From contig PHBO01000002.1 in the NCBI GenBank assembly GCA_002840645.1, positions 124,001 through 188,000 of the forward strand: a stretch of DNA of 64,000 nt, given 5' to 3'. This stretch comes from Candidatus Cloacimonetes bacterium HGW-Cloacimonetes-3. GTDB taxonomy: Bacteria; Cloacimonadota; Cloacimonadia; Cloacimonadales; Cloacimonadaceae. The notes under the pieces were generated by a model that saw only the letters and a program-made list of their open reading frames with translations, searched no databases and was not told where the DNA came from. A program made the translations under genes and the position numbers. Below are positions 1-9,241 of this stretch, piece after piece; position 1 is the stretch's first letter, and every line of letters begins with the position of its first letter.

Positions 1-2862
1 TTCGAAATTACCTGTACCTGCATGCATCTGTGATGGGAATTCAAATCTGAACATACCTCCCAGCATGGCATTAGAGTCACTTCTGACAGGTTGCAAGGCT
101 ACAGGCTCGGGTAGGGGAGCATAAGCAACAAGGAATTGACCGGTTTGTGAGATAGAAGCGAAGCAGATAGTGTTGTCCCCCGAGTTTGCCCATGTTGCGG
201 TTCGCAGCAAATACCATTCACCATCAGAGTTCACCGGCCGGTGGAACAGCTTGAAGCATTGCTCTTCTGGCGTGACCGGTTCATCAAAGTTATCATTTAC
301 AGTAAAAATCATATTACCGGTGAACCCGCTATCACCATCACGTTGTAAAACCCAATACTTTGTTCCAAGCACCTCACCTGAAAAGGCTGTAACCTCAGGG
401 TATTGGTTTGGAGGGAAATCCAGCATCGAGACAGTAACATGCGCAGCAGATTGCTGTGTGTAATCAAGCTGAAGGTTGCAATTACCAAAGCTCACGATGC
501 CATCCTGTTCGACTGTGGAATATACAAAACCCGATGAGAAGGGAATTGTAGAGGCAAGCCAGTCATCATCTGTCATATTTACCAAGCTTGCCGTATGACG
601 TCCGGTAAGATCACGAACTGTAGAACCAGCTCCCTCATTGAACTGCCAGCGTGCCTCGAGATCTTCCAGGTACACCCTATAACTCCGATGCACGATCTCG
701 CGTATCTCAGTCTCATTCAGAGCTCTACCCCAGAACTGCAGCTCATCGATTTCACCTTGATAGAGTTGAACGCCATTTGTTCCAGAAGCAACTCTTATTG
801 GATCACTGTTGGTAACAACGTTATAGTCATTCTCAGTAGTGAGTGCGACTTCAACGCCGTTAACATATAGCTTTGTTTCACCAGCGGAACTTCCTGAGCG
901 TGAACAGGCAACATGGTTCCATTCTCCAGGCTGAATCACATTGTCTTCGGACACCGCGACCCAAGTATTTTTACCCGCAACTGCGACCTTGTTCACACCT
1001 CCGTTCCCATATCCAACTTCGAGTTGGATGCCTCCGGGTTGATTGGTGGTACGGGTAGAAAAAACGCCCTGCCTGTTGCTTAAGTTATCCGGACGGATCC
1101 AGGCCGCAATGGTGAATTCATTGTCTATTATCAAGGAGGGCGAATCGATTTCGAGCATATCGTCCACACCGTCAAACTCCAGAGCATATCCCGGCACTTG
1201 GTCGAATTCACAGATCAGATTGTTGCCGGGGGGGTTGTAAAAGTTATCGGGCGTTTCAACCTGATTATTTATATTATCACATATAGTAACGGTGAAGAAC
1301 CCGGCATCAATAACGTTTCCAGGGGGCGCGTCGCTGGACACGTCTGCGCTAAGCCAGAAGTGATTAACACCCGGCTCCAGATATATAGAACCGTAAGCAA
1401 TGAAATCCATATTTTCAGGCGTCGTGAAGTCTTGCCCAAACTGGATATCTGTTGAAAACTCGTCAGAAAGACCAGTATACCACATTCTATAGCAATCGAC
1501 ATCCTCGCCGATATAGTTATATACTGATGCCCAGATCTCTCGAACTGAGATCACTGGAATGCTGTTGACGGTTGTGATATCAAGCCGTATGATAGGCTGG
1601 TTTGTATTACCTGGAAGGACGGGTGAATTCACAAGTGCTGTCTCAATGGATAACAGTTCCATTTCCTGGGCATCTATATGAAAGCTTTGTGTTTCGCCAA
1701 AGCTTGTGCCATACTGATCTATGGCATATGAGCGCACATAGTAGCTTTCATAGGTTGTAAATCCAGATACGTCCAGTTCGAAATGCCCTGATCCCGCACC
1801 AATAACGACAAGGTTATCGTCCATTCCGGGATCAGGCGAAGTGCTCCAGCATACCCCCACTTCGCTGAAGGTAAGGGCATCATTATCAACTACATCCACC
1901 TGAAACGTCACAGTGCCTTCCAGCGCAGTATTCAAGACTTCCCCCGTTGACACTTCTGGAGTTACTTCCCAGCGTTGCACAGGTCCGTAAGTTCCTGTTA
2001 CCAACATATCCATATAACCATCATTATCAAGATCAGCGAAAGCTATATCCCAAGCATACTCGGCATTACAAAAAGATTCGTTTACCAGATCAAACTGGAA
2101 CGATCCCGGCGCGGATTGTTCGTAACGTGTGATCGCTCCATGTGAGATAAACAGGTCCATTAAACCGTCATTATCCCAATCGAAACAGTAAGGCACGGAG
2201 GAAATTGGCAGTTGCATAGACCACACATTGCTAATATCACCATTATGATCATATGCGCGAAAAAAATTACCGAATCCAGTGGGGCTATCGAATTGTTCAA
2301 GGTGAAATGCATTTTCGAAGGAATCAATGATGATTAACTCCATATTGCCATCGTTGTCCAGATCGCAGCTTGTAGGATACCACAAATTATCCGTGTCATA
2401 TTGAAATCCTATGCAGAAATCCTCGTGTTCGGGAAGGCCACTAAAGGCAGACCCTCCTTCAATATCTGCAGACCAATGTTTGGGTAAGGGTTCCAAACCA
2501 TCGTAATCACATATGATAAGATCGGCTATTCCATCATTACCTAAATCCATAAGAGCTAGAGCAGTGTGCCAAACCAAATCCATAGTTTGATAGGAGAATA
2601 ATCCATCTCTTACAGAAAAACTCATACTGCTTACGGCATCTTGTTCCCAGCAAAGAACCTTAGGATTGAAACCAATTGAAGTACTAAGAATGTACTCATA
2701 CTTCCCGTTATTATCCAAATCGCACAATTCGGTGTTGTCACAGTGAGAGGATATTGGAATCCCGATATCTGGCGAAAGCATCTGCATTTCTACAGCCATC
2801 AACAACATTGGACACAAAAGCACTAATAAAATAATAAAAGAAAAAACTGAAGCCGGTTTCAT
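1..2862 (-). CDS. Secreted protein with FG-GAP/VCBS-like repeats and a LamG/concanavalin-like domain (C-terminus beyond window start)
   Basis: Not in the ORF track because it runs off the edge. ATG complement at 2860-2862 with GGAGG just upstream. I checked many lines across the frame and saw no stop. Translation starts MKPASVFSFIILLVLLCPMLLMAVEMQM and contains repeated 'CDLDNNGKYEYIL', 'CDLDNDGNMELIIID', 'FADLDNDGYMDMLVTG' and LamG-like 'FTIAAWIRPDN...GEWNHVACSRS...KLYVNGVEV...GEIDELQFWGRAL'. Confidence 0.88.
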   Translation of the reverse strand, partial: MKPASVFSFIILLVLLCPMLLMAVEMQMLSPDIGIPISSHCDNTELCDLDNNGKYEYILSTSIGFNPKVLCWEQDAVSSMSFSVRDGLFSYQTMDLVWHTALALMDLGNDGIADLIICDYDGLEPLPKHWSADIEGGSAFSGLPEHEDFCIGFQYDTDNLWYPTSCDLDNDGNMELIIIDSFENAFHLEQFDSPTGFGNFFRAYDHNGDISNVWSMQLPISSVPYCFDWDNDGLMDLFISHGAITRYEQSAPGSFQFDLVNESFCNAEYAWDIAFADLDNDGYMDMLVTGTYGPVQRWEVTPEVSTGEVLNTALEGTVTFQVDVVDNDALTFSEVGVCWSTSPDPGMDDNLVVIGAGSGHFELDVSGFTTYESYYVRSYAIDQYGTSFGETQSFHIDAQEMELLSIETALVNSPVLPGNTNQPIIRLDITTVNSIPVISVREIWASVYNYIGEDVDCYRMWYTGLSDEFSTDIQFGQDFTTPENMDFIAYGSIYLEPGVNHFWLSADVSSDAPPGNVIDAGFFTVTICDNINNQVETPDNFYNPPGNNLICEFDQVPGYALEFDGVDDMLEIDSPSLIIDNEFTIAAWIRPDNLSNRQGVFSTRTTNQPGGIQLEVGYGNGGVNKVAVAGKNTWVAVSEDNVIQPGEWNHVACSRSGSSAGETKLYVNGVEVALTTENDYNVVTNSDPIRVASGTNGVQLYQGEIDELQFWGRALNETEIREIVHRSYRVYLEDLEARWQFNEGAGSTVRDLTGRHTASLVNMTDDDWLASTIPFSSGFVYSTVEQDGIVSFGNCNLQLDYTQQSAAHVTVSMLDFPPNQYPEVTAFSGEVLGTKYWVLQRDGDSGFTGNMIFTVNDNFDEPVTPEEQCFKLFHRPVNSDGEWYLLRTATWANSGDNTICFASISQTGQFLVAYAPLPEPVALQPVRSDSNAMLGGMFRFEFPSQMHAGTGNFE

Positions 2863-3701
2863 AAATCCTCCCTGATAATAATAGATACCTTATTCATGTT
2901 TAACCACCTATTTAATCAATTGTTCAATATTTACAACAATCTGCGCCAAGCGTAAGCGATGTAATCAGCGAGCCGGCGGTGCTGTTTCGAGTTTCCAACT
3001 ATGTAAATAATGTAGCATTTTTACATCGCAATATATTCATGGCATTTTAGAACTGCGTTTTGAAAATCAATTTCATTCGATGTGAAAATAAGTGTCAATT
3101 AACAGGTACAATCCATAGATTTGGTCAACATCTCAAATAGTGAACGAGGGAGAGCCACTTCGCTCCAATATCAGCTTCAAAGCTGATTGTATAAGCACTT
3201 CTTGACCTTAGTCACGACGCAATAATATTAATCCACGTGCATTCTGTCAAGAACTTTCTGCGTTTGAGTCCGATTTTTCAAGGGCTTTTAGTATAGAATC
3301 TGTCGCTTTTCTAATTGCCGGTCTGACTATCATTTGTTTATTAAAAACCTCACCGGGAAACGATCCATCAGTCTATGACTTAGGACTCTAAGCACATGAT
3401 CCTTAAGGACGAAATCTAACTTGGGGTTTCAGATGGACAATCAAGAAAATTAAGCATACTAAAGATGATATTGGCAATAAGATATCACAAATCAATACTT
3501 TGATATCGGATTCAGAGAGCAATTGATGTCAGTGTGCTAAATAATGTGACGAAAGTGAAGCGAGTATGTAGCTTCTGCTGAAAGTTAACTATGAAACTAC
3601 TGTAACAGAAATTGTATCTGCCAAATCCCACAATCTGACTCTAATAATACTCGATTTGCCCTTTGTTGCTCCCTTCTCATTTATCTAACAAAGCTCTAAT
3701 A

Positions 3702-3746
3702 ATTCCCTAACAATTCCCTAACGCCATTAGGGAATTGTTAGGGAAT
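3702..3746. repeat. Core of nested palindromic element, copy 1
   Basis: ATTCCCTAACAATTCCCTAA-cgcca-TTAGGGAATTGTTAGGGAAT, 20-bp perfect arms. Outer partial arms TTTGCCCTTTGTTGCT / AGCAAGGGCAAAGG. Confidence 0.9.
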
Positions 3747-3885
3747 CACTATAGAAGCACTAAGGATATTAGCAAGGGCAAAGGGAGGGGGTATTATGGT
3801 TTGGCTTAAAGTGCAGGCACAGGGGAAGTTCGCTTTGATAGGGGTATAGAGAGGGATAAGGCTATTTATCGGGCTTATTTTCTTG

Positions 3886-5739
3886 CTAAATCTTGGCTTC
3901 GATGCTCATGCTGAAGTCTCTTCCGGCTTCAGGAAAGCCGTATTCACCCTGATAATCTGCATCAAATATATTATCCACCCCAAATCTGAAACTAAAAGAT
4001 TGCCAGGGAATCAGAAGGTGGATATCATGCAACCAGTACTCTTTTAGACGGTGATAAACACCCATATCGTCCAGTGAATAGCGCATGCCTCTGAAGGAGG
4101 ATATAGTTGTTAAAACACAATCTGCTGGCAGCTTGAGCTGATGAGAAAGCTCAAGGGAGTGCTTAGGGCTTTCAGTAAGGCGGTAATCGCTGCTCTTCTT
4201 GATTTCTAAAAAGGAATAATCTGCCTTAAACTCGTAGCATGGGATGGGGGAGAGGATGATGCCAAGCTCTGCTCCTTCGGAAATGAACTTATAGATGTTT
4301 TGATACTTGTTGCCCTGTAAATCTATCAAGTTCCGACAGATATTGTAGAATCCGCTACAGGAAATGGTTACAGCATCCAACACCAAGGGTTGCAAGTGGC
4401 TAAGCTCCAGCTTAAGGGAACTTTGGTGCTTCAAATCCGGATTACCCTTATCATAAGAAAACAACTGACGCATAGTGGGTGGAGCTGTGTTTATCCCCAT
4501 GGCAAAGGAGCTTTTGCCTCCCGAGTGCGAAGTATAAATGACACCCAAAGCAGGTTCTGCAAGCAAACCGCTACTAATCCCCAAGCCGCTTGTGAGGCGG
4601 ATATTGTCTTTCACAATTCGTTCATATTGGCAGAATACGCTGTGGCTCTGTAACTTATTGGTTTTCCAAACAGGATATGCACCGGTATCTTTGCGACGGT
4701 TGCTTCGCAATTCATAACGATAACCAAAGTCCCAGATACTGTTGCTATTGCTTTGATAACGAAGGCGGGGAGCAAAGCCCCAGCTTTGGTTATCCATGCG
4801 GGAATCCACGTTTATATACTGAGACTGGGCATCGTTATATTCCAAGTATCTATCCCCACCGCCATCATAGCTTAACAATGAAGTGAGAACTGTGTTGCCG
4901 GAAAGCCTGAATTCACCTGTGAATCCCGCATTATAGCGCATCCAGTCCTTGTACTGCCGATACTTACGTTCATAGATAGAGGAGGGGATATCCTTATGAT
5001 TCATGCCGCTATAGCTGACATCCAAGCCAAGCTTATGAAAGGTAAATACATCTGCGTTAATACTGCTGCTGAAGGTGTATTGCTCTTTGGCACTGAAGTT
5101 ACGAACCCCTCCGTTTTCGGTGAAGGTGGGGCGGAACTTCTTAGATAGCATAAAGCCGTCACTACGCAAACCGGCTATCCCAATCCGGTAATTCCAGGCT
5201 GGGAAGCCGTGAGAAGAACTGATTTGTAATTCCTGCGTGTTGTTGCGCTTGATGGTGCTATTAAGGCTTAGCCAATATTGGGTGGACGGTTCACTTGTGA
5301 TCAGGTTTATCACCCCACCCATGCTTCCTGAACCATATAAAGGGGAAGCAGGCCCCTTAACTACCTGAATTTCTTGTATATCCAGCGTGGAGAGCTTACT
5401 GATATCCACATTGCCAAAGTAGCCGTTGTTGATCGGGCGTCCGTTAATCATGATCTTCAGTTCATGCTTGCGAAAGCCCCTTAGCTTTAAATTGCTTTCG
5501 TCTTTGGTTCCTACACTGGCACTAATACCAACAATATTGCTTAATGCTTCCCTTAAAGAAAGCACATCTTTGCTATCTTGCATGCTTATCTGCTGAAGAG
5601 AGCCAATCGCTTCGGAAGGCTTCCCCACTACAACCCTAATTGTGGGCAGATGGAAGGTTTTCAGGCTGTCCGGATCCGGTTTAGCAAATATGCTCGTGCA
5701 GATTATGCAAGTTATCAGAAAACTGATTAGTTTATGCAT
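3886..5739 (-). CDS. TonB-dependent outer membrane receptor
   Basis: Signal peptide; plug motif 'VVVGKPSEAIGSLQQISMQDSKDVLSLREALSNIVGISASVGTKDESNLKLRGFRKHELKIMINGRPINNGYFGNVDISKLSTLDIQEIQVVKGPASPLYGSGSMGGVINLIT'; C-terminal 'FRFGVDNIFDADY'. Confidence 0.95.
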   Translation of the reverse strand: MHKLISFLITCIICTSIFAKPDPDSLKTFHLPTIRVVVGKPSEAIGSLQQISMQDSKDVLSLREALSNIVGISASVGTKDESNLKLRGFRKHELKIMINGRPINNGYFGNVDISKLSTLDIQEIQVVKGPASPLYGSGSMGGVINLITSEPSTQYWLSLNSTIKRNNTQELQISSSHGFPAWNYRIGIAGLRSDGFMLSKKFRPTFTENGGVRNFSAKEQYTFSSSINADVFTFHKLGLDVSYSGMNHKDIPSSIYERKYRQYKDWMRYNAGFTGEFRLSGNTVLTSLLSYDGGGDRYLEYNDAQSQYINVDSRMDNQSWGFAPRLRYQSNSNSIWDFGYRYELRSNRRKDTGAYPVWKTNKLQSHSVFCQYERIVKDNIRLTSGLGISSGLLAEPALGVIYTSHSGGKSSFAMGINTAPPTMRQLFSYDKGNPDLKHQSSLKLELSHLQPLVLDAVTISCSGFYNICRNLIDLQGNKYQNIYKFISEGAELGIILSPIPCYEFKADYSFLEIKKSSDYRLTESPKHSLELSHQLKLPADCVLTTISSFRGMRYSLDDMGVYHRLKEYWLHDIHLLIPWQSFSFRFGVDNIFDADYQGEYGFPEAGRDFSMSIEAKI

Positions 5740-5747
5740 ATTGCAGT

Positions 5748-6569
5748 CTAATAGTCGGTCATCACAGTCCGTGTGTAGCTGCTCAAATCGGTGGGCACCG
5801 GGAATGTGATGTTTACTGTAGCGTGGTCGGCAACTGTGAAATTGTGACTCTGCACCTCAAGAGTAGTAATTTCCAGCCTTGCAAGTCGTTTAAACTTCTT
5901 TTGGCTTCCGGTCATACTACCGTTAAAACTTGGGAAAGTGGTGGTTTCGGTATTAAGAAAGTAATAAGCATCTTGGATTTGCTCCGGAGTATAATCCACG
6001 GCGTAGCCATCACCTGCGACCAGTTTAACGGAAGTGTAGTTTGTAATCCCTTGCAGCAAATCAGAAAGCTTTATTGCATCTTCAGCATAGGAAGCCCAAT
6101 TAGTCATGTTGTGTTTTGGTAAGCTATGCAGCTCAGCCAGTTTTGTGCTACCTCCTGCCACTATATCCACTTTGCGGTATAAACGAAATGTACCGGTGTT
6201 CCGCACCTTGAAGGCACCCGGTAGGGAAGCATCGGCAAACCAAGTCTTTTTGTTGTCGCTGGGGATAAAGAAGCCATCTTTGAAGCTTTCCCATGATAGG
6301 TCATAACCGGCATTCACGCTTTGGCGGGGGCTCCAAGCATCTTCATCTGCACTTACAATCTCATAGGCAAACAGGCTACGGTAATCTGTTACATCCTCTG
6401 CATCGCTGGTGATAAGATCGTGCACGGCAGCTTGGGATATGAACTGATCCAGTTTGTAGCCATAGATGTTTAGATCAGTGGGGTTGTTGTTTGTGTTGTT
6501 GTCCTTTTCGCTGCAAGAGCTAAGTACAACAGCCACAAGTATAAACAAGACATAAAGAAGCTTTTTCAT
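5748..6569 (-). CDS. Lipoprotein of unknown function, likely co-transcribed with the downstream TonB receptor
   Basis: Track ORF starts at 6812, but MKKLLYVLFILVAVVLSSCSEK preceded by GGAGG-N7-ATG supports a start at 6569; lipobox LSSC. Confidence 0.85.
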   Translation of the reverse strand: MKKLLYVLFILVAVVLSSCSEKDNNTNNNPTDLNIYGYKLDQFISQAAVHDLITSDAEDVTDYRSLFAYEIVSADEDAWSPRQSVNAGYDLSWESFKDGFFIPSDNKKTWFADASLPGAFKVRNTGTFRLYRKVDIVAGGSTKLAELHSLPKHNMTNWASYAEDAIKLSDLLQGITNYTSVKLVAGDGYAVDYTPEQIQDAYYFLNTETTTFPSFNGSMTGSQKKFKRLARLEITTLEVQSHNFTVADHATVNITFPVPTDLSSYTRTVMTDY

Positions 6570-6745
6570 TTTTTTACCTCCATGAAAAGCAGGAGGCTTA
6601 CAGGGCTGATATTTCCACTGTAGCCTTTCCAAAGGGAGGCATGACCGTTTCCCGTCATACCCTATCGGTGGCAGTCCATGCAACAAATGTTTAGGATCAG
6701 CCACTCGGCTGAGTACGAAATGCAAATATGCCCTGTTTCTGTCAA
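6570..6745 (-). ncRNA. Candidate structured 5' leader (riboswitch-like) of the lipoprotein/TonB receptor operon
   Basis: On the minus strand: TTGACA box, then closing helix ACAGGGC/GCCCTGT, hairpin TCAGCC-gagt-GGCTGA, hairpin ATGAC-gggaaacg-GTCAT, hairpin GCCTcccuuuggaaAGGC, and CCTCC-N10-GGAGG masking the Shine-Dalgarno. Confidence 0.55.
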
Positions 6746-6817
6746 GTGAAGTTGCCGGTTGACAAAATGTATTACCTACAGGATTAAGAAACAAAACCAA
6801 CAGGAGTAACAAAATAT

Positions 6818-7705
6818 ATGCGGAATATCATAATTATCTTATGCATTGCACTGATATGTGTGAGTGGAACTGCAATACAGATAACAGACAGCAAACAAAA
6901 ACAGATAGAGTTTAGCTATGATAAGCTCTGCAAAGAGGAATTAACAGAGTTTAGCACCAGCCGCAATAAAAATGCCAAGGATATATCAGAAACATGGCGT
7001 GGAATAGCTTTACTACCTTGGTTGGATAAGCTGGGATACAGCAATTGGCATACCTTGAGATGCGTAAGCTCCGATGCATACGAAGTGAAACTACACCGCA
7101 CAGAATTGGATGCAATGCCCGCTTATATTGCCCTGGTTCACGAGACTGAATTTCTGGCAGAAAGCGATTTACGGGTAGTTTTTCCGCAAACAAGAGATAA
7201 CTTGTGGCTGAGGGGCATATCCAAGCTGTATCTTGAACCCTTTGAGGGCGTAGCCCATCCACGACAATTGTTTATTTGGGAGGATAACCAGTCCGGTTTG
7301 GCTTGGGAAAACAGCTTACTTACGCTGGAAAAACTAATGCACCAAGCATTTCGCCAGAACAGTGGAACAGTTACTTTTTTAGATTCCAAGATGCACACTA
7401 TATCTTTGGAATACCCCGCTCAATTAGGCAAGGCAAGTATATCCACCGAATTAAACGGAACACTTAGCTTATATGGTATAACCTTGATTGGCTATATGCA
7501 GATTGAGGATATAATCTATTTACAGTGCGGTCCCTACGCATACGTGAAAAGAGCGTATCTCCCTTCCTTGCAGAGTATAGGAACTGCTTTGCTATGGGAC
7601 TGGGCTACCATAAACCGCTACGAAATAACAGGGATAGAGCGCACAAGCTTCTCCACCAGCCCCAAACAGGATTATCGTGATACAAAGTGGATTGAATTGG
7701 AATAA
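6818..7705 (+). CDS. Secreted protein of unknown function
   Basis: 295 aa ORF with N-terminal hydrophobic segment MRNIIIILCIALICVSGTA; GGAG upstream; TTGACA at about 6759. Confidence 0.75.
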   Translation: MRNIIIILCIALICVSGTAIQITDSKQKQIEFSYDKLCKEELTEFSTSRNKNAKDISETWRGIALLPWLDKLGYSNWHTLRCVSSDAYEVKLHRTELDAMPAYIALVHETEFLAESDLRVVFPQTRDNLWLRGISKLYLEPFEGVAHPRQLFIWEDNQSGLAWENSLLTLEKLMHQAFRQNSGTVTFLDSKMHTISLEYPAQLGKASISTELNGTLSLYGITLIGYMQIEDIIYLQCGPYAYVKRAYLPSLQSIGTALLWDWATINRYEITGIERTSFSTSPKQDYRDTKWIELE

Positions 7706-7720
7706 TTAGGCTATGTTTAT

Positions 7721-8188
7721 TTAATACCAGTAATCCCAATAGTCATCAAAGTCAGTGTATTCGATAATCAGGGTTTCACTTTCATCACCAGTAGGATAAA
7801 CATATATGGCTTTCTCGTTTTCAAGTTCCCACACATCTTCTTCGTAGTAATCGTCATAGTATGATTCCACTTTGTGTAGGGCGGTTAAATCTGCCATATA
7901 CTTGTCGATAATGGTTTGGTCTCCATTAACTGTAAATCTGATTGTCCAGCCGCTAACCGTGCCATTCTTGTCTAAATCACGAACAGAAAGAGACGCTAAT
8001 CGGGGGATTTTAGTGCTTTTATACAGGGTGGAAGTATCCGTCTTTTCGCTTACGGTAAAGCCCTTTGCGAGCAAAGCCTTGTTTACATCACTGATATCCT
8101 GACCAAAGCTGATATCAAACATACCTTTCTGGGCAAACAAGCCCAGTACTAACGCAATAAACAAACAAATAAGTAGAGTTCTTTTCAT
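7721..8188 (-). CDS. Small secreted protein of unknown function
   Basis: Internal start MKRTLLICLFIALVLGLFAQ gives a clean signal peptide; track start 8227 is probably upstream extension. Confidence 0.72.
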   Translation of the reverse strand: MKRTLLICLFIALVLGLFAQKGMFDISFGQDISDVNKALLAKGFTVSEKTDTSTLYKSTKIPRLASLSVRDLDKNGTVSGWTIRFTVNGDQTIIDKYMADLTALHKVESYYDDYYEEDVWELENEKAIYVYPTGDESETLIIEYTDFDDYWDYWY

Positions 8189-8367
8189 CTTTGTATACCT
8201 CTTAGACTCTAAAATAATGCATTGCATTGTATTGTCAAGCAGATTGTTTTGAAGATGTGTTAAAGGATATCAGATGTTGATTTAGCTTGACAAATATCTT
8301 CTTCAGGTTGTATTGAAGACAAATCTACACACAGTACAGAGCGAAGGCTAAAGATGAGGAAAACCAT

Positions 8368-9108
8368 ATGACACTCCAACAGGATTTTGAAATATCGGGA
8401 CAATGGCTGTTTAGATGGAGGAGTTATCTTCCCCTATTCCTGTTTATTATTTACGTATATTCTCTAAAGGATTTCCGCTATTTAGGCGGCTCAGAAAAAT
8501 TGGATCATCTCTGGGAAATATTCTGCTTGATGGTAAGCTTTTTCGGGATGCTAATCAGAGCATTAACCGTTGGACACACGCCCAAAAATACTTCCGGGCG
8601 GAACACCACAAAGCAGATTGCCGATAAGCTAAACACTACAGGGATATATTCTGTAATCAGGCATCCCTTGTATTTGGGTAATTTTTTCATGATGTTGGGT
8701 ATCACTCTGTTTGTTCATCAGGTGTGGCCTACGCTGGTATTTATCTTGTTGTTTTCTCTGTATTACGAAAGAATTATGTACACAGAGGAAGCTTTTTTGA
8801 AAGACAAATACAAAGACGAGTTTCAGGCTTGGGCGAATAAAACCCCTGCGATTATTCCCAGTTTCAAAAAATATATAGCACCGGAACTGCCATTTTCGCT
8901 AAAGAATGTGCTTCGCCGTGAATACAGCGGTTTCCTTGGAGTTATTCTATCTATGTTTGTGTTGGAAGAACTAAGCGACTGGGTTTTGAATGAGCAATTA
9001 GAAGTAGATTTACTGTGGATTGTTATTGTCCTAAGCGGGTTTGTGGTATGGTTTGTGCTCCGAAATTTAAAGAAAAAAACCCATGTACTTGACGTGCAAG
9101 GACGCTAA
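8368..9108 (+). CDS. Isoprenylcysteine carboxyl methyltransferase/phospholipid methyltransferase family membrane protein
   Basis: Motif 'GIYSVIRHPLYLGNFFMMLG...YYERIMYTEEAFLKDKYKDEFQAW', several TM segments. Confidence 0.8.
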   Translation: MTLQQDFEISGQWLFRWRSYLPLFLFIIYVYSLKDFRYLGGSEKLDHLWEIFCLMVSFFGMLIRALTVGHTPKNTSGRNTTKQIADKLNTTGIYSVIRHPLYLGNFFMMLGITLFVHQVWPTLVFILLFSLYYERIMYTEEAFLKDKYKDEFQAWANKTPAIIPSFKKYIAPELPFSLKNVLRREYSGFLGVILSMFVLEELSDWVLNEQLEVDLLWIVIVLSGFVVWFVLRNLKKKTHVLDVQGR

Positions 9109-9241
9109 AGTACAGGCAAACAGTAAGTATTTCATAAGCAATTGGAAGGTTATTCTGCCTGATTCTTTATAATGCGCTTGACATATTCTCTTATCGCTCA
9201 TGCTTTGTACGTTAGGTTAATATCACTCTTTGGGAGATGCA

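Noticed and set aside
170-2132. Short plus-strand ORFs in the track over the left edge
   Set aside because: They lie antisense to a long open minus-strand frame with SD, signal peptide and recognisable repeats.
6570-6745. Calling the leader a cobalamin riboswitch because it precedes a TonB receptor
   Set aside because: I cannot find the cobalamin core or a B12 box on the minus strand, so the ligand is left unassigned.
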